Below, one piece after another: positions 14,244 to 26,021 of a stretch of DNA of 64,000 bases (position 1 is its first letter; each line of letters starts with the position of its first letter). The DNA is taken from NCBI RefSeq assembly GCF_020382885.2, contig NC_058513.1, positions 14,657,641 through 14,721,640 on the forward strand. The letters run 5' to 3'. This stretch comes from Scatophagus argus (taxonomy: Eukaryota; Chordata; Actinopteri; Scatophagidae). The notes below the pieces were generated by a model that worked only from the letters and a program-made list of their open reading frames with translations, was not told the DNA's origin and made no database searches. Position numbers and translations under genes: made by a program.

Positions 14244-17200
14244 GACTCTCGACACAACACAATACACAGAATACAAACACTCAATCATCACGTTATCAGC
14301 TGCTGTTCCTTCGGGCCCTGAATGTGCGATTACCATCGAGCTGTCACACATCATGAAATCACAGCACAGAGTCATCACAAGACAAAATCTGAGGTGTTTC
14401 GCCCGTGTCAAGTAACTCAAACAAATAGCCTACCGCTCAGGAAATTTAATATAAATCACAAGGTCCGCCCGTTCGTCGTCCTGACCGCCTGTGTGTGTTT
14501 GACAGCTCTTGTTAACTTACTGAAGCTAATGAACTCCAGATTGGCTCCCAAAGAACAGCAGATGTTCTCCGGAGAGGAACAATAATTTAAAAGTCCTGGA
14601 GTATTTTGTCTAACAGCAAAGTTCACTGCCTTGTGGTCAAAACAACATACCATGTATAGGTAACAGATCTCAGAAATGGAAAGGTTCTGCCATGAGCTGT
14701 TAGGAGGCATTTTTTTTTAGCAAGTTTGTTTCCACACACTGGCTTTTGTGTGTATCATGTGCATGAGTTAGGGCAAAGAAATTTGAGTTTAAAAAAAACT
14801 TTAAATGTTGCAAAAGCCTTTCTTACATTTGGCTGGGATGGAAAAGTTGGTGTGTCGATATAAGCGAAATACAACAAAGTACACTAGAAACATGCAGCAA
14901 GACTAAATAGAGAATAAATCATGAAGTAAGTCTTCATCAACTTTTATCGAATCCTTCACAACTTATACCCTGCTCACTTATTCTGTTTCAGTCTGAAATA
15001 CATTACATTACAGTGCTGTAACTGTCATTTCACTGGAACTTAAATTACACTATATAGACAAAAGTATCTAGACACACCCCATCTGAATTCAGGTGTGGTA
15101 TGGGGCTGTTTTTCAGGTGTTGGTGACTTCCAGTGAAGGGAAGTCACCAACAGTCACCAAAGTCCCTGTTGGTGTAATGGTCAGGTGTCCCAATACCTTT
15201 GTCTATATGATGTATTAGAATAGTGTAAAAAATCCTTTTGGTGACTTTATTCATCAAATTCATCCTTTGCAAATAATAAATATTTTCTACCTAATTTCTA
15301 TCCAATAATTGTCGAGGTTGTTCCCTCCATAGCTGTTTTATCGACAGAATGACACATCTGTTTCACATGCCCTCACTGAAGCTACACTGCTACAACAAGG
15401 CCAATCATTGAACAGTTTACAGGAAGTTTCTATGAATTCTAGCAAAATAAGATGAAAAAACACAAATAAAAGGCAAAGCACAGCTGCCTTTCGCTTTACA
15501 ATTTCCATCCACCTGCTTCATTCTTGACCCCCCTCTCTCTCTCTGTGTCCTCTGACAGGGATTGGCATGAAAGAAAACCGAAATAAAAAACGTCGTCTTG
15601 CTGTAACAACCAGCGAGAACCGAGATCAAGATCTGACAGTGATCGCCTGTCTTCATCAAGGTCAGGACAACCGCTGAAGGAAAACACAGCGCTCCGACTA
15701 TCAGTGTTTGATCACTGGAGTGGGGAGTCTCTTTCACTGACTCTGTCTCTGGAGTATAACACACACCACTGTACAACCCCCTTCAAATGCACTCATGTAA
15801 AACACACAACTCACACGCATTCCTGGCCTCTCGGTGTGATCGATGGGATTTGGATAGCGCCCAGTGAGCCTTTGGTGCCGCTTTTTATACTGTAGGTAAA
15901 AAGGGTGATAGAGAACGGCAGGGTTGACTGTGCATGAGTGTGTGTGTCTGTGTGTGTATACAGAATTTTAATTGAAGTGTAGGTCACACTCAAAGGGTAT
16001 AGAAACGATAGTCCCTGTGGAACATAGTGTGCGTGCATTAATGTTAATGATGTGTGTGTGTGTGTGTGTGTGCATGGAAAAAAGTAAAAAGGTATGTATA
16101 ATATTATTAGTCATTGTTTATCGTTCATACTTACATAAAATGAAGTTGAAACAGTTAACCTTCATGTGTTACCTTTCTTTCCGAAGATCCATCGCTTGTG
16201 CATGCTGTTGGTGAAGAAGGTGGGCGTCTGAGTGAAACACATGAGGAAGTCTGTGATCGCCAGATTAATGATGAAAATATTGGATGGAGTCCGTAAGCTT
16301 CGGCTCCTGCAAAACACACACACACACGCGCACACACAGCTGTTGAAAAGGTGTCATCAATCTTGTTAGTGGCTGAGAGAATATGAGTAAATCATTCATC
16401 TCGTTGTCACATGTATTATTATCACAGATGCGTACAAAGAAACACGTTGCCGAGTTTCTTGAAGTTTACTGAAGGAGGTTCATTCAAAACGTGAAGCGTA
16501 AGTGTAAGCAAAACAAAAGTACCTGCAGAAAGCATATATGACCAGGAAGTTTCCCAACATGCCCGTGATGCCCACAACCAGGATGACAACGCCAATGGTG
16601 TAGTGGGCGTGGTCTGGGACGTCTACAGTCGGAAATGGGTGGCTTGGAACCACAGCACCCTGAACAGGAACACAGGAAGGAACGCGTTGATCTGATGTGT
16701 TAGAATCATGACATCATTCAGAAACATGTGCTGTGAAGGAGATTTGACAGTCCAGTGCCTTAAAGGTTCACAGGCCTTATAATTTTACCTAAGGTTACAA
16801 TGCAAAAAATGAAAAATTAAAAAAAAAAAAAAAGAAATTTTGTGGCCTTACCTCCTAACCACCTAACTCACTTTTTCCATGTTGTTATGACTTACATTCT
16901 ATTGTTACTGAATGCCAAATGACTCCACTTTACAAGAAATGTTTCTCGTAATAACAACACATCACAATATTTATTTATAATGTCACAAAACTTTCTCACT
17001 TTCACAAAGCAAACATTTATCATTAAAACAAACTTGTAACAGTATGTAACAGTATAAGCTGTTATGTTGCCGTGTCGCTTGTAAAAAACAAGTCAATGTG
17101 AAGGACAAGAGCTCTTAGCCTGCGACGACTGGTTTAAATTTGGTTTGAGTTTCATTTGATGGTTGGGACTGTATTACACTGAAATGATTCAAGATGTGGT

Positions 17201-20200
17201 TATGATTTTGCAGGTACACATTCAAATGAAGTATTTAAGTGTGTCAGCAGCTGTTCGATAAAATCCCCACAGTGAGGGAAAATCCACCGAGGCTGCAGGC
17301 CACTCTGGACACCACACATCCATTCCATTCGAATTAAGATTTAATAGGATGTTTGGTAATATAATTCGTTAATATGATAATATAATTGGCTTCCAGTGTT
17401 AGCGTGACATTTAAAACACCATTCAGTTCAAGCGACACGCAGCACATAGGGACCCTCTGAACGGCATTGACACGCCGTGTTTCGTGTAAAAAACACGTCA
17501 CAAGAAAACATCACAGGGCATCTTTAAGTGCAGTACACAAAAAAATACCACTTTTCACAATCAATCATCCATCTTTACCACTTGCTTCAGAAAAGATTCC
17601 AGTAGTGGGTCTACTGACCGACTTTCTTAAGGAAAAGACATGTGTTTGCTATTCCTTTGAATGTTTCTGTGTCCTGCTGCCGAGCAAGTCACTCCTGATC
17701 TCACCAGGAACACATTTTAAGAGCTTGAAGATGCCTCTTTTGTTTCCATACCTCAGCACAGAAACAGTAAAAGCCCTGCATTCAAAATTCTGTAAAAGCA
17801 ACCAGACCAAGCAAGAACACCACTCACTCATTATGCAGAACGGCTTGTTTAGATCAATAGATTAAAATTATTAATCCATGAATGTGCTCAAATAAATTTG
17901 CAGCTCTCTGAGCCAACTGTTTGTCAGTGGAAGGTTGTCAGCTCACACTGGCATTTAGCTGCTGCACCTGACAGCACACAGCTCCCGAATTCATTTCAGA
18001 CACTGTGACACACTCCCCTGCATTCACACTTTTCTTCTGTCACTGTGTGTCTTTCAGGCAGATGCACACACACACACAGAGAAACACACACATCAGGACT
18101 ACTTCCAGTGAGCTAAACCTTCCTTAAACCTCTCTTGTGCTTAATGTGTGCGTCTGCTTACACACATGTGCGTGAGTGTCCAGCATCTGTTTCAGCAGTC
18201 CTACTTTTGTGCAGAGTCACATGCTCATGTTACTGAAAGGAGGGCATTGGACAGTAGCCTGTGGAAAAGTGATGGAGTGGTTATGTAAGAAAGTGAGTGA
18301 AAAGGTTACGGGGGGGTGTGTTGCTGAATGAGCGGACGAGTGCGGCGAGTGAAGGTGATATGCAGATGTTGTGTGTGTGTGTGTGTGTGTGGAATATAAA
18401 CATTCCAGTCTGACCCTGTCATCTGTGATGTAGTGTATCACACTCAAGGTCTCCCTTCCTCCTCCTCTCCCCACTTCATCTCTTCATCTCTACTCTTCAC
18501 TTCCTCTGCTACTTTCCCTCTTTCTCATCTCCACTACGGCTGCTGATTCACAGTCCCAACTGATTCCCTCCTTCACGTCTGCTCCTTTGTCCCTAAGTCT
18601 CTCGATCTTTCCTTTCCTTCCTGTTGCTTTCTCTCATTTCCTCTCTCCTAGTTGAAGCAGCATCGGTGCCACATTAACCCTGATGACACGCACAGTCTCC
18701 TCAGCATCATGTCTGCGAGGGATCTAAAAAAATGGAAATGGTGGGTGGTAATATCTCTTTATGCTCTCCGTCTCCGTGACTGAAGCCACAGTGCCAGCAT
18801 TTATCGGTTTTTCTATCCATCAGTTGGGGTGGGGCAAGTAATATAAATGTTATCGGCCTCATGCAAAGTGATTTGGAAGGGCCAAAGACAAACAGACAGA
18901 AGAGAGGAATTCTGATTCTGAGAGAGGAGCGAGAGGGACAGGATGAAGGACTGGAAGAGAATTAGACATCCGTCTTAGGCTTCAAAAATTAATTAAAATG
19001 GAAACAAACAGCCATGCACACTTACATGGGAATGCTTATAACATGGACGCATTTGTGCAGAAAACTGCAACACCCTGTAGCAGCCTAGAGTATATGTGAA
19101 TAAATGCAGCTGAGGGGCTTCCCTCTGGACGAAGAGTAATCGTAGCTGTGATCGGTCACAGGTCTGTAGCCACTCACGAGTCGTTTTACAGCAGAGAGCA
19201 GAGAAACAACGTGACTCAGTGACTGAGCCTCAACACTAAATGAAAGGCTTCACTTCAATACAACCACGACCATAGATGACGCTTACTGTTCTGGATTCTC
19301 ATTGGCTGGCAGGTATCCGTTAATGCTGAGTAGCAAGGCAGTGTACCAAGACACCTGTGATGGAGGTATTTGTTACAGCTCCTCAGGTCTGCTTTTGTCT
19401 TTGTGCCATCTGGTACACATATTTAATATAGAGCAACTATTTAGCCATACCTACAGTTGATTTGATTTTTTGAAATGATATGTGGTTTAAATATTTGATA
19501 CGATTCTGCTGTCCAAACAAACTGCAATTAAGAAAAGTCAAACAAAATGAATTGTGAAGATGTTTTTGTTTTAAATGAATAAAGACGTGTCCGATGTAAT
19601 GAAGACAAAGCGCTGAAGTTATTATGTGATTCTGTATACATTTGCCACTTCCAGACATAAATCAAGATTGGAAAGATATTTTCTATATCGTCATACTGAT
19701 TTCTGCCATATTGCCCCGCCCTAAAATACACACCGATGAAAAGATGATAGAAGGTGGATGCATTTGGTCCAACTCAACTGTTTGGAGAAACAGTTAAATT
19801 AATTACGGTAACTCTCATGCACTGACAAGTAACGTCCCATAAAAGGAATCACAGTATTGTTTTCTTTGTAGCTAATTAGAACCCACTAATTACTTTTTTA
19901 ATTTAATTTTTCAGTGTAATGGTGACAGCTTTAATCGTAAAATAAAACAGTAATTTCCAAGCAGTACACACAACCAATTATGTACCATAAGGACTCACAG
20001 CACACAAGAAGATCTGTTTAGTCGCAAAATGAAGTTTTCTAAAATTTCTTTCTTCCTTCTTTGCTGAAGTATTTAAGACCTCATTGATCTCCTTGACTTT
20101 AATCATATATTATCACTCAGACTGTGAATCAAAAACTACCACTGCCTTTGCTTTCCCAGTTTTCCTGTCAGTATTCATGAATGTGTCATTAACCACACAA

Positions 20201-21930
20201 CTGATTATCTGCCTTCATACATGATGAGCACGTCATTAATCAGGAGGTAAATGGTTATCTGTGACTTCAGAGGGAAAGTCATTTGTTTAGCCGCTAACGC
20301 AATCAACTGCCAGTCAGAGGATACACACACACACACACACACATTCGCTCTATCAGTGTTTCTTTGCACAGATACACAAATCTACACATGCACATACAGA
20401 ACATCACATCCACACTCAGATCCTTTTCATTTCATAGACACACCCATGCACAAACACCCAGCACACAGCATCCATAAACTGGGCCCGTATTGTTTTATAA
20501 AGAGATCATGGATTCAGTGGATAACTGAGATAGAAAAGGCAACAAACAGCAGTGAAAGGAAAAGAGGTCTATGGGGAGAAACTGACTGTTTATAAAGGCT
20601 TTTTACAAATGAAAACCACACTTATTGCTGAACAGAAGATCCCATCTGTCTCAGCTGAAGCTGGCCCCAGGCACTGCTTCAGTATCAGCTTTCGCAGCAC
20701 TCCCACCATGAAGGCCAGACCGCAAAAACTACGGAGACTGAAGCCTGCAGGTCTGAACTTCAAAGTCAGAGTCCAAACTGAAGCATTCACACTTGTTGAG
20801 CTACACCGACCGTAGCGGTGCGCCCATGTGTTTCTCAGTATGTCTCCCACTGTCTCTCCCTCCTAAATCAGAGCCAATCTCTGATGAGTGGCTCCTGGGG
20901 CCAAGTTAAAGCACTATACTTGCGTTTTTACGCACAGTGCAGAGGTGGATGCATCACTGTGTTGGTCTGTGTGAGAGGATTTCCCTGAAGCGTAAACTAA
21001 TCCCACTCTCAGACACAGAGGGAGACCGAGAGAGTCAGGGACTGAATCTTCCATGAGACTTGGTAATGAACACATCCTCCCTTCTGGGGACCGCACGTCT
21101 TTCAGGAGCGAAAATGTGCCGTGAGACTGCAGAGGGGGCGTGATCCAAATCATCCCACAAACCAGCTGTTTTTTGGTTTATCGCGCGGTGCTGCAAGCAG
21201 AATTTCCTAGTGTGAGACAACGAAGATACGAGCTGAACGTAACCTGACTGCAACGTTTCAAATGAGATCCTTAGGGCACCGATTCTCCAAATTGTCACCA
21301 GTGAGCGCACGAAAGTCCTCCCCAAGAGGAGAAAAAAATCCGTAAACTCACCTCAAATTTGATCATTATGAGCGATACTGGAACAGAAATACACGAGTGG
21401 CTTTGAGAGGCACGCAGATGCTGGCGCACATAAAGAGAGGTGACATTCACAGCAGCTTTAAAAAACCTTTCCTCCAACTGTACCACCTGAAGAAACTCCA
21501 GAGATAACCGACTCACTGCCTTCATTCAGGTCCGGTGCTGAATGAGAGGAGAGGATGCAGTGATTTGATTCACGCACTCAGTTAACTGCCTCACATGGTA
21601 TTCTTCAAATTTTATGAATGAGCTGGTGGAGGAGTGAAAATCACAGCTCAAGGCATAAACCTTACAGTGTCTTTGCCTGTGCTGCCAGATGTGATGGGAT
21701 GTGATCTCGTCGCGGTTGAGCATCGCTGCGGCGCACAGAAACAGCAGCCCCAAAACAAAACAAAACAAAACAAAACAAATAAGCAAAAGCAGGAGCCGGG
21801 TACTCACAGCTGTAGCGACTGGAGACAGCTCTATGAGCCGGTGCGGGCTGATGGAGCTGATGTACCAGGGTGCACGGGCGGTCGGGTCCGGCGTGGGGAT
21901 CCCCGGTCTGATCAGCAGCCTGGAATCCAT
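3821..21930 (-). CDS. opn4: melanopsin, 11 exons, complete
   Basis: Melanopsin is a retinal-binding, Gq-coupled opsin of intrinsically photosensitive cells, in the plasma membrane. Exons on the minus strand: 21808-21930, 16523-16659, 16173-16306, 12870-13073, 11560-11731, 10964-11125, 9720-9827, 7848-8019, 7549-7740, 5842-5913 and 3821-4012. All junctions are GT-AG and the phases agree, giving 1668 nt (555 residues plus stop). Seen: the pre-TM1 stretch TVDVPDHAHYTIG (exon 2), TM2 with LRTPSNIFIINLA (exon 3), YAFCGALFG and DRYMVITRP (exon 4), CSWDYMTFTPSVR in loop 2 (exon 5), ILLFVISWAPYS in TM6 (exon 6), and the Schiff-base lysine in AVIAKASAIYNPIIYA plus HPKYR (exon 7). Exons 8-11 form a Ser/Thr-rich cytoplasmic tail. 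The pre-TM1 and loop sequences resemble mammalian OPN4 as I remember it, so the opn4m lineage is likely; which teleost paralogue is not resolved. The start is the only ATG in a good exon 1 context ending at a GTGAGT donor. Confidence 0.93.
4753..4807. repeat. palindromic compound microsatellite (CA)n(TA)n(TG)n
   Basis: Runs of AC, then AT, then GT follow one another in opn4 intron 10. The array is nearly its own reverse complement, so it could extrude a hairpin or cruciform. Confidence 0.9.
5485..5659 (+). repeat. 175 bp direct repeat, copy 1 (opn4 intron 10)
   Basis: This 175 bp segment beginning gagaagtaagtcttttatat recurs with few mismatches at 6791-6965, 1306 bp away in the same orientation. 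The two copies have equal length and bracket opn4 exon 10. It is AT-rich and contains no ORF of note. Confidence 0.9.
6020..6190 (-). repeat. interspersed teleost repeat (AGACTGGAAAC type)
   Basis: On the minus strand this reads gttagcttagcttagactga... and then a block about a plasma-like GGCGAAACAGC, followed by caaaggtaac. I recognise it as a repeat common in percomorph genomes. Related pieces occur at 46080-46190 (same orientation) and near 60850-60990 (opposite orientation). It lies in opn4 intron 9. I do not know its class. Confidence 0.6.
6791..6965 (+). repeat. 175 bp direct repeat, copy 2 (opn4 intron 9)
   Basis: This is the partner of the segment at 5485-5659. The copies differ by scattered single-base changes and no obvious indels. 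There is no evident terminal inverted repeat, so it looks like a local duplication rather than two transposon insertions. Confidence 0.9.
10931..11150. repeat. (CA)n arrays on both sides of opn4 exon 6
   Basis: A CA array at 10931-10959 directly follows the exon 6 donor, and another at about 11130-11150 directly precedes its acceptor. In the sense of the gene these are GT repeats, so the acceptor region is gtgtgtgtgtgacag rather than a normal pyrimidine tract. Confidence 0.9.
11540..11554. repeat. (TG)n next to opn4 exon 5 donor
   Basis: In the sense of the gene this is a CA run starting a few bases after the weak donor CGCG|GTTGGC. CA repeats in such positions bind hnRNP L in other vertebrate genes. 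Confidence 0.8.
14201..14241. repeat. (AC)20 microsatellite
   Basis: Uninterrupted AC run of about 40 bp in opn4 intron 3. Confidence 0.95.
15048..15211. mobile_element. short Tc1-type MITE
   Basis: The left end begins cactatatagacaaaagtat and the right end reads, on the opposite strand, tcatatagacaaaggtattg, so the ends are imperfect inverted repeats. The 164 bp element has no coding capacity. Its interior (agtccctgttggtgtaa) matches the inner right part of the Tc1 relic near 38004, so it is a deletion derivative of the same family. It sits in opn4 intron 3. Confidence 0.75.
16051..16072. repeat. (TG)11 microsatellite
   Basis: TG run about 100 bp past the opn4 exon 3 donor, inside intron 3. 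Confidence 0.9.
16312..16336. repeat. CA-rich tract at the opn4 exon 3 acceptor
   Basis: An imperfect CA/CG run just upstream, in gene sense, of the TTTTGCAG acceptor of exon 3. It is the third opn4 exon with such a repeat beside a splice site. Confidence 0.85.
16660..21807 (-). other. opn4 intron 1
   Basis: This 5.1 kb intron separates the short 5' coding exon from the first transmembrane exon. It contains microsatellites at about 18370-18391 (GT) and 20323-20342 (CA), a CT-rich stretch near 18440-18650 and a (CAAAA)n run at 21751-21780. No further exon is evident on either strand. Confidence 0.75.
21751..21780. repeat. (CAAAA)n pentanucleotide repeat
   Basis: About five CAAAA units, 28 bp past the opn4 exon 1 donor. 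Confidence 0.95.
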
Positions 21931-22330
21931 TCCCGGTCCACGGTGGTTAATGAAAAGCGGCTGTGCAGTGAGAGAAGGGGACCGGAGAGGTGCAGTCTCT
22001 AGGAGGTGGTCTAGGAGTCCAAGTGACCCGTCGTCATCGCCGCCCTGCTCTCATATCTCACTCTGACAGGAATACTGGAAGCCTATAGAGCAGCTGTGGA
22101 GGGGTGGAAAGAAAAGCTCTCCCTCTGGCTGTCCGTCTGTCTGTCTGTCTGCCTCCTGATCTGTGGATGCCTCTTATTGTGTCAGTGGGCTTGAGCACGT
22201 GTTCCTCGAAAGAAACTGGCTTTTTTCCTTTTTTGTTTACTTAACTTAGAGGAATCAGTGGAGCAGTCTTTCCTTTTATCTGAGTGACCTTCGCCTTCCC
22301 ATTTACAGTTTCACACAACTAATCCAAAAT
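21931..22330 (-). promoter_or_regulatory. opn4 5' flank and presumed promoter
   Basis: This is the 400 bp upstream of the melanopsin start codon. It is GC-rich next to the gene and contains a (TCTG)n run near 22135-22151. A TAATCC core, which on this strand can bind Otx/Crx-type homeodomain proteins, lies at 22320-22325. No TATA box or transcription start is evident. The assignment rests on position only. Confidence 0.3.
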
Positions 22331-25300
22331 ATGCATCAAATCACATCAAGTCTTCCACGGGAACTTATCCATTTACAGTCTCATTTTTTTCCCCAACAGA
22401 GAACATAAAGTTCATGTGCAGACTTGCCCACATCTTCTGCGTTTGTGTAATGTATATTATCGTCTTGCAGAGATGTGACTCAGACTAATGGAGCGTGTTT
22501 CGGGAGAAGCTTTTGGATTTTTAGTGCATCTGTTTTGAAAGGTCGAGGTCACAGTATGCTGCAGCAAAGACTAAAGAAGGATTGGAGAAATGAGGACATA
22601 ATGGGAGGATTAATAAGTCTTCTTTGGGGAGGGATGAGGGTGTGTGTGTGTGATTTGGACAGATATTCGTTGTTTTAGATCTGTTTCTGTATTGTACCAA
22701 ATCCTGCAGAATCCAGAGGTGGTTTTGACACAGCGGGAGTGCACCTCTTATGAACCGAGCGCTGAGCTCGACGGGATCGCTGACTAACTACACAGAGAGA
22801 CCTGTGGCAGGAACATGTTTGTTGGCGACTCCAACGGCTCCCGGGTGAACAATAAAGCACGCCTTTCATCTCAACACATCCAAGATGACATTTAGCCGAG
22901 AGCGCTCTACCATGTGGACGGGGAGAGCGGTGGAGGGGCTAAATGATAGATTGGGAATAATGGCCGATTGTGAGCAGCAGAAGAAGTTCAAGAATTTAAG
23001 CATGACCATCTTCCAGTTATTGTAAAATCTAGAAAGAAGTGCAAGGTCTTGTGATGTCCCTCTGAGCTCCCATAACCTTTGCCTGTTGACCTCACTCGCT
23101 CAGTCTCTGTTTACCTTTGGGTTTGCATTTGGTTTGTGTAGATTAACGCACACAAACGCCTTCCCTCATAACCTATTTTACTGCTTACATAACACCATAT
23201 TCTGTAGTCTTTCATTTCAACAACAACATATTTGAAATGCTCTCTAATGCTCTTTAATACTCCATAACAAAGCAACACTGCCTCTTCAACTCCTTTTACC
23301 AGGTTAACCCTCCTCTGCAAGTGTTGATACAGAAGGAGGAAATTCTGGGAGACAGTAGATCAAATTTAACTTGTTTTTACAGGAAAGGTGAGTGACAGGA
23401 TCTGGTGTGCAAAGAGTTTCTATTGCCTTTTCCAAGCTTGACCCCTTGTGCACCAAATCATTCATTTATTTTCTACAATTTCTCCACCACGCACGCACGC
23501 ACACTCACACACACACACACACACACACTCTCTCTCACACACACTCACACACACGCATGGTGCAAGTAAGTTTAAGGTTGCAACATGTTTAAGTGCTTAG
23601 CTTCAGTCCTCTTCCCGTCTCACCGAACTCTTAACAAACAAACACATCCTTCCTGCATGGGTGATGTGTGTTTTGATTTTGTGTGTAAAGCACATGCGTG
23701 CGTGTGTGTGTGTGTGTGTTTGTGTGGACATGTATTCCAGTAGCTGTGGGGACAAAAATCTGTTTACACAGTCACATTGTGAGGACCTGCCTTACTTATG
23801 GAGACAAAATGCAAGTCTGCACAAAGTAAATCATTAAATATTAGGGTGAAGACTTGCTTTAAGGTTAGGTTGAGGTTAGGGTTAGGATTAGACAAATAAT
23901 CATTTGTTGTTATGGTTAGGTGGCGGGTAAGTCCCAGGAAATGAATGTAAGTCTATGCAATGTCCCCAAAAGTGTTGGAAACACAACTGTGTGTGTGTGT
24001 GTGTGCGTGCATGCAAGCAGCGCAGCCCTCTGGCCGCTGCGAGAGCCATAAAGTAACCAGTCCCATGATGGGGAGTTCTGCATGATATTAAGAGGATCAG
24101 AATCTGGGTCTGGACTTACACAACAGTAGCATTATATAAACAACACAAGCAATACAAAGGCCAAACAATACCACTCTGTGTGGCGTGATCCCCCTCGCCC
24201 TTCCTCCCTTCCCTTTCTCTTATTCAGGTTCAGGTTAAATAAGGTTATTTTTTAATCACGGGGTCTGACTCTGTCCATGCAGCGGCTCCACGTTGAGAAT
24301 AATGATCATTAGCTTCAAATCCAGTGACCCAGTTACAATTCAGGGGAGTTCGTGTGTGCAGGGCTCTGCAGGCATGTTGATTTATTGTTACACGTCGATA
24401 AAAAAAAATGTGTCTACAACCAAATGACCCCATAAGTAAACATTCAGAGAAAGTAAATTGAGACATAGTAAGATGTAAGTAAACATTTACAAGACAAACA
24501 GGAATAAAAATAATCTAAAGCATAAACAATAGCCTGCAGCAGTGACTCATCTTTCTGAGTAAAATCTGAGTAAAATCATTTCATGCTAATTCTAAATAAT
24601 GAATGTTACTGACTGTAACCGAGGTTCTATGAGTACAGAGAGATCCAGGCTCTGTGGGCTTTCCCACTCACTCCTGTGGGGGGATTTAAAATTTAAAAAA
24701 GTGTCCCTAAATCACTGAGGAAAAAAAAGTATTTTTACTGCATATAAATTTTTCAATGGATTATATCACACATGTTCAACATAAGTTCAATGTAAAGTCA
24801 TATTTAATGCAATCTTTTTCTATCATGTTGAATCAACGTGTATAAGGTTTACATATAAGTTTGCATATCAAGATACGTTATTTTGTTAGGGTTTCACGGG
24901 TTTCACTTTCCTTTTCTTCATGTTTTCCCCTGTCTTCTGTGTGTGTGTGTGTGACTTCTCTCCATGTTTGTGTGTTAGAGCAGAGATGGGTGGGACCCAT
25001 CATAAACTCACCTTACCAGATTGTGGCAGTGATTACTGTCAGGTCAGCCCTAAAATAAATTGTTGTCTTTTTGTGACTTTCTATCGTCCCAACTTCTGTT
25101 TCCTTGCGCCCCATGTTCAGTGTTCATCCTCCCACCTGTCTCCTCCAGCTGTAAATCAATTCCCGCTAAAATGATATCTCGAGTTTTGAGTTTGTTCTAT
25201 TCTTGGCTTCTCTGCTTAGCTAAACCTAACATGTTTAATTGCATTCACACTGACTGTACCAGTTTTCACAAGGCTGTCTTTTTTCCGCAAACAAATACTT

Positions 25301-25840
25301 ACACCACTGGAATAATTTAAATCCTGCAATAATCACATTAAAGGTATATACACAAGGGCTTTTGAACCTCCAATATGGCCATCAGGTACTGTGTTCTATT
25401 GCTAAAACCCCTTAACAGACGCAGTCGCACACTTTGACTGTACACGTTGTGACAAAATATGCTGCAAGATACAAACTCAGCAAGGCAGCTACAGAAATAT
25501 GAGTTCATGTTTGCACCAGCCACTCCTTTTGTTTTTCTTTTTACGTCCTTGTTGTCTCTCTCTCTCTCTCTCTCTCCCTCTGTCCCTCTCAACGACAACA
25601 CATCTTCTTTTTCTAGAATCACATGAATACACCTGTGAAAAGGTTAGATTAGGCTGTGCAGGTGTGACAGAAACACACCCACAGATCAGATCCACATTAC
25701 TGGTTGCATATGCTGCACCAGCGATCCCCCATAAGGAGCAACCAGTGGGGAAACCAACTGTTCAACATTTACAGCTTAAAAGCCTGTTCAGCTTTTCTTT
25801 TTATGCCTCCAACCAACTCTTGGGACTGAAAACTAAATAA
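22331..25840. other. intergenic stretch between opn4 and the GIMAP pair
   Basis: No supported gene. It contains CA/GT tracts near 23505-23560, 23697-23720 and 23992-24005, the GGTTAG-rich repeat listed separately, a GT run near 24940 and a (CT)n run near 25556-25576. Short open frames lack coding character. Confidence 0.65.
23690..24005. repeat. GT-flanked interspersed repeat with GGTTAG units
   Basis: A GT array opens and another closes this block. Between them are ggggacaaaaatctgtttac, several gttagg/ggttagg units near 23860-23925 and atgaatgtaagtctatgcaa. I recognise this layout as a recurrent teleost repeat. The GGTTAG units are too few and too irregular for a telomeric array. Confidence 0.55.
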
Positions 25841-26021
25841 ACACATTGGAAGCAAGCCAACAGCCAGGAGATAAACCAGAAATGTGACTCAGAAAAAAAA
25901 AATTCTCATCTCATCGTCATCTAAAATATGCTGCCAATCCTGTTGCATGATCAAGGAGGGATTTACAAGAAATACAAGAAACGAAAGTGTGAGCAACAGT
26001 CAACAAGAACACACAGAGAAG

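Noticed and set aside
14091..14420. Open frames rich in Thr-His or Cys-Val repeats
   Set aside because: Translated CA/GT microsatellite; the same holds for similar frames elsewhere in the window.
21634..22066. Plus-strand frames of about 120 codons
   Set aside because: Antisense to opn4 exon 1 and promoter, including the CAAAA repeat.
23860..23925. Interstitial telomere array (GGTTAG)
   Set aside because: Too few and irregular units; they belong to a larger repeat with GT borders.
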